From assembly GCA_016868295.1 (NCBI GenBank), contig VGHJ01000007.1, forward strand, positions 20,427 through 84,426: 64,000 nt of DNA, read 5' to 3'. This document shows, one piece after another, positions 41,613 to 52,305 of this stretch. Each line of letters opens with the position of its first letter. Position 1 is the first letter of the stretch. A program made the translations under genes and the position numbers. This stretch comes from Betaproteobacteria bacterium. GTDB taxonomy: Bacteria > Pseudomonadota > Gammaproteobacteria > Burkholderiales > Rhodocyclaceae. A model generated the notes under the pieces. It saw only the letters and a list, made by a program, of their open reading frames with translations. It was not told the origin of the DNA and ran no database searches.

Positions 41613-44327
41613 ATGACCTCCCCGAACGACAACGCCGCCCTGCTCGGGCGCGTGCTGCCCCTCTCCCGCTTCCTGGCGCGCCTGGTCGACAGCCGGCCGG
41701 AAATCGGCGAGGAGTTGCACGCGATGCTGCAGCAGCCCTTCGACGCCCGTGCCATGCGCGAGTTCCTCGCCGCCGAGGCGGCCGAGGAGGCCACGCTGCG
41801 CCCCGGCCTGCGCTGCCTGCGCGCCCGCGTCATGGCGCGCATCGCCGCGCGCGACCTGGCCGGGCTGGCCGACCTCGCCGAAGTGACCGAGGCCATGACC
41901 ACCCTGGCCGACGTCGCCGTCGGCCACGCCGCGGACGTGCTCACGGCGCAGCTCGCCGCGCGCCACGGCACGCCGCGCGGACCGGAGGGCGGCGCCCAGG
42001 AACTGATCGTCATCGGCATGGGCAAGCTGGGCGGGCGCGGGCTCAACGTCTCCTCGGACATCGACCTCATCTTCGTCTATGCCGAGGACGGCGAGACCGA
42101 CGGCGCGGGCGCGCGCCTGTCGAATTTCGAGTTCTTCACGCGGCTCGGCCGCCAGTTGATCGGCGCGCTGGCCGAGATCACCGGCGACGGCCAGGTCTTC
42201 CGCGTCGACATACGCCTGCGCCCGAACGGCGACTCCGGCCCGCTGGTGGCGAGCTTCGACATGCTGGAGAACTACTTCATCACCCAGGGGCGCGAGTGGG
42301 AGCGCTACGCCTGGATCAAGGCGCGGCCGCTGCGCGGCGCGCGCGGCGGGGACCTCGCCGCCCTGGCGCGACCCTTCATCTACCGCAAGTACCTCGACTT
42401 CGGCGCCATCAACGCCATGCGCGAGCTGCACGCGCAGATCCGCCGCGAGGTGGCGCGCAAGGACATGGCCGACAACATCAAGCTCGGCCCCGGCGGCATC
42501 CGCGAGATCGAGTTCATCGCCCAGGTGTTCCAGCTCATCCGCGGCGGGCGCGACAAGGCGCTGCAGATCCGCCCCACCCTGCTCGTGCTGGCGCTGCTCG
42601 CCGAGCGCGGCATTCTCGGTGACGGCGCGGTGCGCGAGCTGGCCGCCGCCTACCGCTTCCTGCGCAAGCTGGAACACCGCCTGCAGTACCTCGACGATGC
42701 GCAGACGCACATGCTGCCGGCGCGGGAAGAGGATCGCGAACTGATCGCGCGCGGCATGGGCGCGGCCTCCTACGCCGCCCTGCTCGAGGAGCTCGACGAC
42801 CACCGCGCCAACGTCAGCCGCCACTTCGAGGCGGTCTTCGCCGACCCCAACCGCAAGGGCCACGACCTCGCCGCCGTCTGGCAGGGCTGCGAGAACGGCG
42901 CCGAGGCGGCGGAAGAACTCGGCCGCCTCGGTTACGGCGAGGCCAAATCCGGCGCGCGGCGCCTCGCCGGCATCCGCGGCGGCAACCGCTACCAGCAGAT
43001 GCCGCCGGGCATCCGCGAGCGCTTCGACGCCCTCGTGCCGCGCCTGATCGAGGCGGCGGCGCAGACGCCCAACCCCGACGCCACGCTGGCGCGCGGCCTC
43101 GACCTGCTCGAAGCCATCAGCCGCCGCGCCGCCTACCTCGCCCTGCTGCAGCAGTACCCGCAGGCGCTGCACAAGGTGGCGCAGCTGGCGGGGGCCTCGA
43201 GCTGGGCGGCGACGTACCTGACGCGCCACCCGGTGCTGCTCGACGAGCTGCTCGACGCGCGCCTGCTCGAAGCCGTGCCCGACTGGGCCGCCTTCCGCGC
43301 CCAGCTGGCGCAGGAGCTCGACGAGCACGAGACCGACACCGAGCGGCAGATGGACATCATGCGCGAAGCCCATCACGCCCAGGTGTTCCGCCTGCTGGCG
43401 CAGGACCTCGCCGGCCTGCTCACCGTGGAGAAGCAGGCCGACCATCTCTCCGAGCTGGCCGACATCATGCTCGACCTCTCGCTGCGCCTGACCTGGCGCA
43501 AGCTGTTGAAGCGCCACCGCGAGGAGCCGAAATTCGCCGTCATCGCCTACGGCAAGCTGGGCGGCAAGGAGCTCGGCTACGCCTCCGACCTCGACATCAT
43601 CTTCCTCTATGAGGACGAGCACCCGGACGCGCCGGAGCTCTACGCGCGCCTGGCGACACGCCTGAACACCTGGATCTCCAGCGCGACGCCGGCCGGCATC
43701 CTGTTCCAGACCGACCTGCGCCTGCGTCCGAACGGCGAATCCGGCCTGCTGGTGAGCTCGGTCGAGGCCTTCCGCCAGTACCAGACGGAATCCGCCTGGG
43801 TGTGGGAGCACCAGGCGCTGACGCGGGCGCGTTTTTCCGCCGGGGACGCCGCCGTCGGCCAGGCCTTCGAGGCGATCCGCGTCGCGGTGCTGCGCCAGCC
43901 GCGCGATCTCGACGCCCTGCGCGGCGAGGTGCTGGCGATGCGCCAGCGCATGGCCGACGCGCATGCCAACAAGAGCGACCTCTTCGACCTCAAGCACGAC
44001 CGCGGCGGCCTCATCGACGTCGAGTTCATCGTGCAGTACCTCGTGCTGGGGCATGCGCACGACCACGCCGAGCTCACCGCCAACCTCGGCAACCTTGCCC
44101 TGCTGAAGATCGCTTCAGGCCTCGGCCTCGTCCCGCACGCGCTCGCCGAGCGCGTGCGCGAGGCCTACCGGACCTACCGCAAGCTGCAGCACGGCCTGCG
44201 CCTGAACGACGCCGCCTATGCGCGCGTGCCGCGCGATACCGTGGCGCAGGAAATCGCTTGCGTCAGCGAACTGTGGGAGCGCGTTTTCCAGAAGGGGGAT
44301 CGCGGGCCCGACGCGGAGAGCGTATGA
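41613..44327 (+). CDS. glnE: Bifunctional glutamine synthetase adenylyltransferase/adenylyl-removing enzyme
   Basis: GlnE adds or removes AMP on glutamine synthetase in response to PII proteins. The 904-residue protein has two nucleotidyltransferase cores: the N-terminal GMGKLGGRGLNVSSDIDLIF and the C-terminal AYGKLGGKELGYASDLDIIF. Each has the paired Asp residues needed for metal binding. Length is typical. It is divergent from yhdP and followed 55 bases later by a histidine kinase. Confidence 0.96.
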   Translation: MTSPNDNAALLGRVLPLSRFLARLVDSRPEIGEELHAMLQQPFDARAMREFLAAEAAEEATLRPGLRCLRARVMARIAARDLAGLADLAEVTEAMTTLADVAVGHAADVLTAQLAARHGTPRGPEGGAQELIVIGMGKLGGRGLNVSSDIDLIFVYAEDGETDGAGARLSNFEFFTRLGRQLIGALAEITGDGQVFRVDIRLRPNGDSGPLVASFDMLENYFITQGREWERYAWIKARPLRGARGGDLAALARPFIYRKYLDFGAINAMRELHAQIRREVARKDMADNIKLGPGGIREIEFIAQVFQLIRGGRDKALQIRPTLLVLALLAERGILGDGAVRELAAAYRFLRKLEHRLQYLDDAQTHMLPAREEDRELIARGMGAASYAALLEELDDHRANVSRHFEAVFADPNRKGHDLAAVWQGCENGAEAAEELGRLGYGEAKSGARRLAGIRGGNRYQQMPPGIRERFDALVPRLIEAAAQTPNPDATLARGLDLLEAISRRAAYLALLQQYPQALHKVAQLAGASSWAATYLTRHPVLLDELLDARLLEAVPDWAAFRAQLAQELDEHETDTERQMDIMREAHHAQVFRLLAQDLAGLLTVEKQADHLSELADIMLDLSLRLTWRKLLKRHREEPKFAVIAYGKLGGKELGYASDLDIIFLYEDEHPDAPELYARLATRLNTWISSATPAGILFQTDLRLRPNGESGLLVSSVEAFRQYQTESAWVWEHQALTRARFSAGDAAVGQAFEAIRVAVLRQPRDLDALRGEVLAMRQRMADAHANKSDLFDLKHDRGGLIDVEFIVQYLVLGHAHDHAELTANLGNLALLKIASGLGLVPHALAERVREAYRTYRKLQHGLRLNDAAYARVPRDTVAQEIACVSELWERVFQKGDRGPDAESV

Positions 44328-44382
44328 TTGCTCAGCTTGGCGCTCCGCGCGTCCGGCCCAGTCGAATCTCAAGAACAACGTC

Positions 44383-46785
44383 ATGACGATTCGCCATCTC
44401 CGGCCGGCCCAGAAGATCGCCGGCGCCTACGCCCTCTTCGGCATCGCCTGGATTCTCGTCTCAGACGAGCTGCTGCTGGCCACCGTGCCGGACAAAACCG
44501 TCTTCTTCGACCTCAGCCTCTGGAAGGGGCTCGTCTTCGTGCTCGGCACGGCATTTCTGATCTATCTCGTAGCCGATCGCCACAAGCCGCGCACGGTCGA
44601 GGAATACAAGGCGCTGGACGTCGACCCGCGCATGTGGCCGCTGGTCCTGGTGTTTGCCCTGCTGGCGGCCGTCATCGTTCTCGCCGGCATCGGCAGCGCC
44701 GCCTACATCGCCGCCGGCTACCGCAACAGCGAGACCGAACGGCTGCAGGCCATCGCCGACCTCAAGGTCCGGCAGATCGGCGCCTGGCTCGCCGAACGCC
44801 GCGCCGACGCGCACACCCTGCTCAACGACGACAGCCTGGCGGAAGATGCCTGGCGCTGGCGCGAAAAGGGCGATGCCGCCGCCCGGGACAGGCTGCTGAA
44901 GCGCCTCAACTCCTACCGCCGCGCCTACGGCTACGGGAGGGGCATGCTGCTCGACGAAACGGGCGGAGCGATTCTCACGGCGGGAGCCGGCGAACACGTG
45001 GAGTCCCCTATCCTGCGCGACACCGTGCGCCGGGCGATCGCGGAACACCGCATTCTCGACACCGACCTGTACCGGATCGCGGCGCAGGAACCTGGGGAAG
45101 TGCACCTCGAATTCGTCATCCCCCTCCCGGAAACCCCGCAACGTCCCCGCCTGGCGATTACGCTGGATGCCGACCCGGCGAATCTTCTCTTTCCTCTCGT
45201 CCAGTCCTGGCCGACACCCAGCGCCAGCGGCGAGACACTGCTGTTCAGGAAAGACGGCGAGCGCATCCTGTACCTCAACGAACTGCGCCATCTCACCGAC
45301 ACCGCACTCCGGATGAGCGTGCCGGTCGCGGGCAGCGACCTGCTGGCGGTGCAGGTGGCAACCGGCCGCGCGGCGGCGGACAGCGCCGTGGAGGGCGTCG
45401 ACTACCGCGGCGTGCCAGTGGTGGGCGTGGTCAAGGTCATCGGGGAAACCGGCTGGTATCTGGTAGCCAAGCTGGACAAGGAAGAACTCTATGCCCAGGC
45501 CAGGAGGGACGGCGTCTGGATCCTGCTAGTGGTTTCCCTGACCCTGCTCGCCGCCACCGCCGCGTCGCGCCTGGCCTACAAGCGCCGCGAGCTGCGCATC
45601 GCCCTCGCCCAGCATCGCCAGGAGGCGGAAAAGGCGCAGGCGCTGCAGCATCTCAGGCAGGCGGAGGAACAGCTGCGCATGCTCTGGCTGGCCGTGGAGC
45701 AAAGCCCGGAGAGCATCCTCATCACCGATCTCGACGCGCGCATCGAGTACGCCAACGAGGCCTTCACCCGCGTCAGCGGCTATTCGCGCGAGGAGGCGCT
45801 CGGCCAGAACCCGCACATCCTGCTGTCGGGCAAAACGCCCGCGGCGACCCACGCCGCGCTGTGGGAGGCGCTGACCGCCGGCCGCACCTGGCAGGGGGAA
45901 TTCGTCAACCAGCGCAAGAACGGCGAGGCCTATGTCGAATGGGCCGTCATTTCGCCGGTGCGCCAGGCGGACGGGCGCATCACCCATTACCTGGCGGTGA
46001 AGAGCGACATCACGGAGCGGAAGCGCCTCGACGCCGAACTGGACCGCCACCGCCACCACCTGGAGGAACTGGTGGAGGCGCGCACTGCGGCGCTGGCGCG
46101 GGCCAACCGCGAGCTGGAGTCCTTCTCCTATTCCGTCTCGCACGACCTGCGCGCACCGCTGCGGGCCATCAACGGCTACGCCCATCTGCTGCTCGAAGAC
46201 AGCCGCGACAGATGGACGGCCGAAGAACGCGATTTCCTGAACCGCGTCGTCCGCGCCGCCAACAGGATGGGGCAACTCATCGACGACATCCTGGAATTCT
46301 CGCGCGTGTCGCGCGCCGAGATGAAAATGGCGCAGGTGGACATGCACGGCCTGGCCCAGGCCTGCCTGGACGAGCAGGCCGGCGACTACCCCGCGGCGCG
46401 CATCGTGCTCGGCCCACTGCCGCCGGCCTTCGGCGACGAGACCGCGCTGCGGCAGGTGTTCGCCAACCTGATCGGCAACGCCCTCAAGTATTCGTCGAAG
46501 CAGGAGGCGCCGAGGATCGAGATCGGCGCGCAGGAGCAGGAGGGGGAAACCGCCTATTACGTGCGCGACAACGGCGCCGGCTTCAGCATGGAATACGCCC
46601 AGCGCCTCTTCGGCGTCTTCCAGCGCATGCACACCGACGCCGAGTTCCCCGGGACCGGCATCGGCCTGGCCATCGTCAAGAATATCGTCGAGCGGCACGG
46701 CGGCCGCGTGTGGGCCGAGTCTGTCAAGGGCGAAGGGGCGACCTTCCGCTTCACTCTCGTCCGGAACGGATCCGCCGCCGCCTGA
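44383..46785 (+). CDS. Membrane sensor histidine kinase with PAS domain
   Basis: An 800-residue sensor kinase. Three hydrophobic helices lie in the first ~115 residues. A large probable periplasmic sensor region (about 115-385) follows, then another membrane helix (about 385-405), a PAS domain with PAC motif (about 430-555), HisKA with phospho-acceptor SYSVSHDLRAPLRAINGYA near 585, and HATPase_c with NALKYSS, DNGAGFS and GTGIGLAIVKNIVERHGG. The ATG at 44383 is used; the upstream part of the ORF lies in glnE. No response regulator is adjacent, so it is an orphan kinase here. Confidence 0.9.
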   Translation: MTIRHLRPAQKIAGAYALFGIAWILVSDELLLATVPDKTVFFDLSLWKGLVFVLGTAFLIYLVADRHKPRTVEEYKALDVDPRMWPLVLVFALLAAVIVLAGIGSAAYIAAGYRNSETERLQAIADLKVRQIGAWLAERRADAHTLLNDDSLAEDAWRWREKGDAAARDRLLKRLNSYRRAYGYGRGMLLDETGGAILTAGAGEHVESPILRDTVRRAIAEHRILDTDLYRIAAQEPGEVHLEFVIPLPETPQRPRLAITLDADPANLLFPLVQSWPTPSASGETLLFRKDGERILYLNELRHLTDTALRMSVPVAGSDLLAVQVATGRAAADSAVEGVDYRGVPVVGVVKVIGETGWYLVAKLDKEELYAQARRDGVWILLVVSLTLLAATAASRLAYKRRELRIALAQHRQEAEKAQALQHLRQAEEQLRMLWLAVEQSPESILITDLDARIEYANEAFTRVSGYSREEALGQNPHILLSGKTPAATHAALWEALTAGRTWQGEFVNQRKNGEAYVEWAVISPVRQADGRITHYLAVKSDITERKRLDAELDRHRHHLEELVEARTAALARANRELESFSYSVSHDLRAPLRAINGYAHLLLEDSRDRWTAEERDFLNRVVRAANRMGQLIDDILEFSRVSRAEMKMAQVDMHGLAQACLDEQAGDYPAARIVLGPLPPAFGDETALRQVFANLIGNALKYSSKQEAPRIEIGAQEQEGETAYYVRDNGAGFSMEYAQRLFGVFQRMHTDAEFPGTGIGLAIVKNIVERHGGRVWAESVKGEGATFRFTLVRNGSAAA

Positions 46786-46797
46786 GGAGGAAGCCGG

Positions 46798-47559
46798 TTA
46801 CCAGCGAAAAGTCAGCCCGAACAGCACGGCGCGGTCGGTTGCCGCCTCGCCGTGGCCATGCTTGAGTCCGGCATCGATGTCGAGCGATGGCATGGGCGAC
46901 CAGATGAAGCCGAGGATGCGATAGCGCTGCGTGCCGCGGCTGCCGCGCGCCGGATCGGTGTCGGCGCTCAGGTCGGCCACCAGCCGGAACTGCTCCGCAG
47001 CCTGATAAGTCGCCGCGACGGAGAGATGCCAGAGATCCTGCCGCTCGCCCACGCTGTTGTTGTTGCGACGGTAGCCAAGGTGGGAATGCAGGGTCCAGGG
47101 GCCGGGCGCGTAGCTGAGCACCAGCAGCGAGCCCCAGGTGACGCGCCCGCTGCCGAAGCCACGGTCCTCGTCGCCCGTCGGCAGGGTGATGCCGGGCTTC
47201 ACGGCGAGGCTGAGCGCGTCGCGCTCGAAAAAGCGCCATTTCAGGTCGAGCGAGGCATCGAGCAGCCCGCTGCTCTCGTGCCGCCCCGCGGCATCATGCA
47301 CGTGCAGGCGCACATGGGGCAGGCCGAACTGCAGGTCCATGTTCTCGCGCAAGCCGTAGCTGAGCACCGCCGCCGTCTGCAGCTCGCGCACGCTGACGCC
47401 CGCCGGCCGGTCGCGCGTCTTGTCGACCATGAGCTCCAGCTGATAATTACCCTCGCCCTGCGTGCCGGTGTCCTCTGTCAGCAGCGGATGGGCGGCCCTC
47501 GCCGCCATGCCGTGCAGGGCCAGGCAACAAAAACCGAGGGCAGCAGCACGGTGGCGCAT
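46798..47559 (-). CDS. Outer-membrane beta-barrel protein (phenol-degradation MetA-like family)
   Basis: A 253-residue exported protein with a signal peptide ending near AARA. Alternating beta strands follow and the C-terminus is FGLTFRW, a typical outer-membrane sorting signature. The pattern (HPLLTEDTGTQGEGNYQLEL, GITLPTGDEDRGFGSG) fits the MetA/phenol-degradation transporter-like family of unknown function. It begins two bases after the aminotransferase stop, so the two are probably co-transcribed. A dispersed motif copy overlaps the last codons and supplies the LTF part of that signature. Confidence 0.7.
   Translation of the reverse strand: MRHRAAALGFCCLALHGMAARAAHPLLTEDTGTQGEGNYQLELMVDKTRDRPAGVSVRELQTAAVLSYGLRENMDLQFGLPHVRLHVHDAAGRHESSGLLDASLDLKWRFFERDALSLAVKPGITLPTGDEDRGFGSGRVTWGSLLVLSYAPGPWTLHSHLGYRRNNNSVGERQDLWHLSVAATYQAAEQFRLVADLSADTDPARGSRGTQRYRILGFIWSPMPSLDIDAGLKHGHGEAATDRAVLFGLTFRW
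46807..46831 (+). repeat. Dispersed motif copy (3' end of outer-membrane gene)
   Basis: AAAGTCAGCC-CGAACAGC-ACGGCG, full core and tail. It encodes RAVLFGLTF, the end of the beta barrel. Confidence 0.7.
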
Positions 47560-47561
47560 GG

Positions 47562-48719
47562 TCAGACGGCCCGCAAGCGCTCGCCAGCCGCAGCCAGCGT
47601 GTCCTCGCCCTTGGCGAAGCAGAAGCGGATCACCCTGTCGTCGCGCCCGTCGCGGTAGAAGGCGGAGAAGGGAATCGCCGCCACGCCGTGTTCCTTCGTC
47701 AGGCGCTCGACGAAGTCGCGGTCCGGCTCGTCGGAAATCGCGTCGTAGCGCACCGACTGGAAGTAGGTGCCCGGGCAAGGCAGCGGTTCGAAGCGCGAGC
47801 CCGCCAGCTGCTTGCGGAAGAAATCGCGCTTGGCCTGGTAGAAGTCGGCCAGGCCGAGATAGCGTTCCTTCTCCCGCATGAATTCCGCCAGCGCCAGCTG
47901 CATCGGGTGGTTCACGCAGAAGACGACGAACTGGTGCGCCTTGCGGAATTCCGCCATCAGCTCGCGCGGCGCCAGGCAGTAGGCGATCTTCCAGCCGGTG
48001 ACGTGGCAGGTCTTGCCGAACGACGAGACGACGAAGCTCCTTTCCGCCAGGCCCGGGTAGCGCACCACGCTCTCGTGGCGCTGCCCGTCGAAGACGATGT
48101 GCTCGTACACCTCGTCGGAGACGATGACGATGCCGGTGCCGCGCACCAGCGCCTCCAGGGCGCGCATGTCCTCGGCCGACCACACCGCGCCGCTCGGGTT
48201 GTGCGGCGTGTTGATGACGATCATGCGCGTCTTCGGCCCGATGCGCGCGCGCACCTCGCTCCAGTCCGGCCGGTAGTCCGGAAAAGTCAGCCGGCACGGC
48301 ACGGCGCGGCCGCCGTTCAACTCGATCGACGGCACGTAGGAGTCGTACACCGGCTCGAAGACGATCACCTCGTCGCCCGGCCGCACCAGCGCCGCCACGG
48401 CGGTGAAGATGGCCTGCGTCGCGCCGGCGGTAACGGTGATTTCCTGCTCGACGTCGAAAGCCGGTCCGTAGAGGGCGGCGACCTTCCCGGCGATGGCCTC
48501 GCGCAGCGGGAGCGCGCCGGCCATCAGGGCGTACTGGTTGGCGCCGGCATGCATGTGCTTGGCCACCAGGTCGAACAGCGCCGGCGGCGCCGAGAAATCG
48601 GGAAAGCCCTGCGACAGGTTGATGGCGCCGTGGCTCGCCGCCATCCGCGACATGACGGTGAAGATGGTCGTGCCGACCCAGGGCAGGCGGGAGTCGATCG
48701 GTCCGGGAAAATTCGGCAT
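47562..48719 (-). CDS. PLP-dependent aminotransferase (methionine-type, class I)
   Basis: A 385-residue fold-type I aminotransferase. The PLP lysine lies in SSFGKTCHVTGWKIAYC, and the N-terminal ISQGFPDF-like block reads INLSQGFPDFSAPPAL. It most resembles the YbdL/kynurenine-glutamine-type methionine aminotransferases. It is divergent from mtnA, which supports a role in methionine salvage (2-keto-4-methylthiobutyrate to methionine). A dispersed motif copy encodes VPCRLTFPDY. Confidence 0.88.
   Translation of the reverse strand: MPNFPGPIDSRLPWVGTTIFTVMSRMAASHGAINLSQGFPDFSAPPALFDLVAKHMHAGANQYALMAGALPLREAIAGKVAALYGPAFDVEQEITVTAGATQAIFTAVAALVRPGDEVIVFEPVYDSYVPSIELNGGRAVPCRLTFPDYRPDWSEVRARIGPKTRMIVINTPHNPSGAVWSAEDMRALEALVRGTGIVIVSDEVYEHIVFDGQRHESVVRYPGLAERSFVVSSFGKTCHVTGWKIAYCLAPRELMAEFRKAHQFVVFCVNHPMQLALAEFMREKERYLGLADFYQAKRDFFRKQLAGSRFEPLPCPGTYFQSVRYDAISDEPDRDFVERLTKEHGVAAIPFSAFYRDGRDDRVIRFCFAKGEDTLAAAGERLRAV
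48282..48306 (+). repeat. Dispersed motif copy (in aminotransferase gene)
   Basis: AAAGTCAGCC-GGCACGGC-ACGGCG, a full match with the tail. Confidence 0.7.
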
Positions 48720-48740
48720 GACCGAATTGTGCCATGAGAG

Positions 48741-48775
48741 CAGTTGTCAGTTGCCGGTTCCCGGTTGCCGGTTAC
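48741..48775. repeat. Short tandem-like repeat upstream of mtnA
   Basis: CAGTTGTCAGTTGCCGGTTCCCGGTTGCCGGTT-type small repeats occupy the divergent promoter gap between the aminotransferase gene and mtnA. Confidence 0.5.
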
Positions 48776-48786
48776 AATGCAGCGCC

Positions 48787-49833
<1,047 letters not shown>

Positions 49834-49854
49834 GCAGCGGCGTGCCTTCTCGCC

Positions 49855-49899
49855 TCCTCTCCCCGCCAGCGGGGAGAGCAACCGGGTAGGAGTGAGGGG
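49855..49899. repeat. REP-like palindromic repeat between convergent genes
   Basis: CTCTCCCCGCCAGCGGGGAGAG followed by further GC-rich repeat, filling the gap between mtnA and the aldolase gene. It may serve as a bidirectional terminator. Confidence 0.7.
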
Positions 49900-51867
49900 T
49901 CAAATAACCCGGTCGTTGCCGCCGTCCACCGGCACCTGGGCGGCGGTGGTCTTGGCGAACAGCGGGCCGCACATCTCCGCCGCCAGCTCGGCGACATCGC
50001 GCGAAGTCACTTCGGTCTTCAGCACGTTCTTGCGCTTGTAGTCCTCGACCGAGAGGCCGTAGTGCGCGGCGCGCGCGGCGAGCACCTCGTCGGTCCACAG
50101 CCCGGTGTCGAACACCGCGTCCGGATGCAGGGCGTTCACGCGGATGCCCTCGCCGCCCCACTCCAGCGCCGCCACGCGCATCAGTTGCGTCAGCGCCGCC
50201 TTGGAGGCCGAATAGGCCGCCGCGCCCGGCCCCGGCGCCGGGACGTTCTTCGAGCCGATGAACACCACCCGGCCATAGCGCGGCGCGAGACGCAGCAGCG
50301 GGTGGCACTCGCGCAGCAGCGCCAGATTCGCGTCGAGGTTCACCGCCATCACTTTGCGCCACTCGGCGTCTTCCAGTTCCTCGATGCGCCGCCCGCCCGG
50401 AAACACGCCGGCGTTGAGGATCAGCATGTCGAGGCCGCCGTAGGCGTCCACCGAGCGCGCCAGCGCCGACGTCACCTCGGCGCCGTCGGCGACGTTGCAG
50501 CGCAGGCCGAGGAAATCCGGGCGAGCGTGGAGCGACTCGATGGCCGGATCGAGATCCAGGCCCACCACCGCCGCGCCGCGCGCGAGCAGCGCCTCGACGC
50601 AAGCCTTGCCGATGCCCGAGGCGGCGCCGGTGACCAGCGCCACCTCGCCGGCGAAGGGCGCCGGCTTGCCCGACTTCTTCAGCTTGGCCTGCTCCAGGTC
50701 CCAGTACTCGACGTCGAAGATGTCCTGCGCCGGCAACGCGCGGTAGCCGCCCAGCGTCTCGCCGGCGAGGATGATGTCGATGGTGCGCTCAAAGATGTCG
50801 CCGACGATGGCGGCGTCGCGCGCCGTGCGTCCGGCGCAGCATAGGCCCAGTTCCGGGTCAAGCACCACGCGCGGCGCCGGGTCGAGCATGGTCTTCGGCT
50901 CGCGCGCCTGCTTCGACATCTCCTCGAAGCAATGGCGATAGGCCTCGGCATAGGCGGCGACGTCGCGGCCGATCAGCGGCAGCCGCTTGGTGCGCAGCAC
51001 GTGATCGGGCGTGGCCGGGCCGTAGCGGGCGATGCGCGAGAGATCGGGATGGCGCGCGAAGGCCAGCGTCTTGCCGCTGCGCCGGCTCGCCAGCAGCATC
51101 GGGAAGCCCGCTTCGCGGGCGAGTTCGCGGCGCAGCTCGGCCAGCGCCAGGCGCGGCGGCGCGCCTTCCGACGGCGCCTCCGTCGGCGGCTTGACACCAT
51201 GGTTCTCCAGGTAGCGCTCGGCGCGCCCCACCAGATTGACCATCCGCTCGTAGGACTCGCGCGCCGTCGCGCCGAAGCTGAAGATGCCGTGGTTCATCAG
51301 CACCATGCCCATGGTGCGCGGCGTCGCCTCCAGCGGGAAGCGCTGCGCCACGGCGCGCGCCAGGTCGAAGCCAGGCATCGTGTAGGGGATCACCACCACG
51401 TCCTCGCCGTAGATCTCGCGGATGCGCGCTTCGCCGTCGGCGGTGTTGGTGACCGCCACCACCGCGTCGGCATGGCTGTGGTCGACGAACTTGAAGGGCA
51501 GGAGGGCGTGCAGGATGGCCTCGACCGAGGCGGCCGGCGCCGCCGCCCGCGTCTGGTGCGTGGCCAGCTCCTCGACCATCGCCGGGTCGGGCAGCGCCGG
51601 CAGCTGCGCCAGCTTCAGCAGATGGTCGAGCAGCAGCGGGCAGAAGCCCGCCTCCTCGATGGTCTCCAGGTCCCAGCCGCTGCCCTTGACCCAGAGCACC
51701 CGGCGCGTCTCGCCGAAGCGGTCCGCCTCCTCGGTCTTCACCGAGGTGTTGCCGCCGCCGTGCAGCACCAGCGACTTGTCGCGGCCGATCAGGCGCGAGC
51801 TGTAGACCCGCAGCGCCAGGTCGGTGGCGCAGCGCGAGGCGTCCCCTTCGTTCCAGTGATTTTGCAT
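49900..51867 (-). CDS. Bifunctional class II aldolase/short-chain dehydrogenase
   Basis: A 655-residue fusion. The N-terminal half is a class II aldolase-like domain (VLHGGGNTSVK, DHSHADAVVAV with metal-binding His residues, NHGIFSFGATA). The C-terminal half is a short-chain dehydrogenase from about residue 415 (ALVTGAASGIGKACVEALLARGA, catalytic YSASK). Relatives act on sugar phosphates such as rhamnulose 1-phosphate and oxidise the aldehyde product; this copy is not near rhamnose genes, so the substrate is open. The ATG at 51867 is chosen over a TTG five codons upstream. Confidence 0.9.
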   Translation of the reverse strand: MQNHWNEGDASRCATDLALRVYSSRLIGRDKSLVLHGGGNTSVKTEEADRFGETRRVLWVKGSGWDLETIEEAGFCPLLLDHLLKLAQLPALPDPAMVEELATHQTRAAAPAASVEAILHALLPFKFVDHSHADAVVAVTNTADGEARIREIYGEDVVVIPYTMPGFDLARAVAQRFPLEATPRTMGMVLMNHGIFSFGATARESYERMVNLVGRAERYLENHGVKPPTEAPSEGAPPRLALAELRRELAREAGFPMLLASRRSGKTLAFARHPDLSRIARYGPATPDHVLRTKRLPLIGRDVAAYAEAYRHCFEEMSKQAREPKTMLDPAPRVVLDPELGLCCAGRTARDAAIVGDIFERTIDIILAGETLGGYRALPAQDIFDVEYWDLEQAKLKKSGKPAPFAGEVALVTGAASGIGKACVEALLARGAAVVGLDLDPAIESLHARPDFLGLRCNVADGAEVTSALARSVDAYGGLDMLILNAGVFPGGRRIEELEDAEWRKVMAVNLDANLALLRECHPLLRLAPRYGRVVFIGSKNVPAPGPGAAAYSASKAALTQLMRVAALEWGGEGIRVNALHPDAVFDTGLWTDEVLAARAAHYGLSVEDYKRKNVLKTEVTSRDVAELAAEMCGPLFAKTTAAQVPVDGGNDRVI

Positions 51868-51926
51868 GGGCGTTCCCGTCAATCCGGATGCGGCCGGACT
51901 CTACCATTTTCGCGGTAGCGGCGCAG

Positions 51927-51951
51927 AAAAGTCGGTCAGCGCAGGACGGCG
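51927..51951 (+). repeat. Dispersed motif copy at the CRISPR array end
   Basis: AAAGTCGGTC-AGCGCAGG-ACGGCG: one core mismatch, perfect tail. It lies 57 bases beyond the last recognisable CRISPR repeat. Confidence 0.65.
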
Positions 51952-52008
51952 ATTTGTACAGGCAGAGTGCGCGTCTAGGCGATTACATCGCTCAGCGTAC
52001 CCAATTGA

Positions 52009-52116
52009 GTTTCAATCCTCGCCCCCCGAATTCGGGGGGCGCGTCGAGGCGGCGAACGGCTGGACGTGCAGGTACAGTGGTTTCAATCCTCGCCCCCCGA
52101 ATTCGGGGGGCGCGTC
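52009..52116 (-). CRISPR. Minimal type I-C-like CRISPR array: two repeats, one spacer
   Basis: Two identical 37-base repeats at 52009-52045 and 52080-52116 flank a single 34-base spacer. On the plus strand each begins GTTTCAATCCTCG, so the transcribed minus strand ends in GGATTGAAAC, the type I-C repeat end. The centre CGCCCCCCGAATTCGGGGGG is part of a perfect 22-bp palindrome. The array is on the expected side of cas2. The 57 bases from 51952 to 52008 contain no third repeat and may include an old spacer. Confidence 0.9.
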
Positions 52117-52305
52117 CGTTCGCGCGTAACAGGCGGGCTTCGCGGAACTTTCGGCCCGCTTTGCGCGAACCAACGCTCGAACAATTTCCCGCGACCCCAT
52201 CGATTCTCCGATCAGCTTTCGCCGGCCTGAATATTCAAGTTCTTACTCCAAGCGCGAACCTCTAGCACGAATCGCCATCGCTTCATGTCCGCGCCAAGCA
52301 ACACA
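52117..52305 (-). other. CRISPR leader-side region
   Basis: The 189 bases between the array and the cas2 stop lie on the leader side for minus-strand transcription. They contain no gene; several AT-richer stretches (e.g. gaatattcaagttctt) fit a leader. No binding motif is assigned. Confidence 0.5.
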
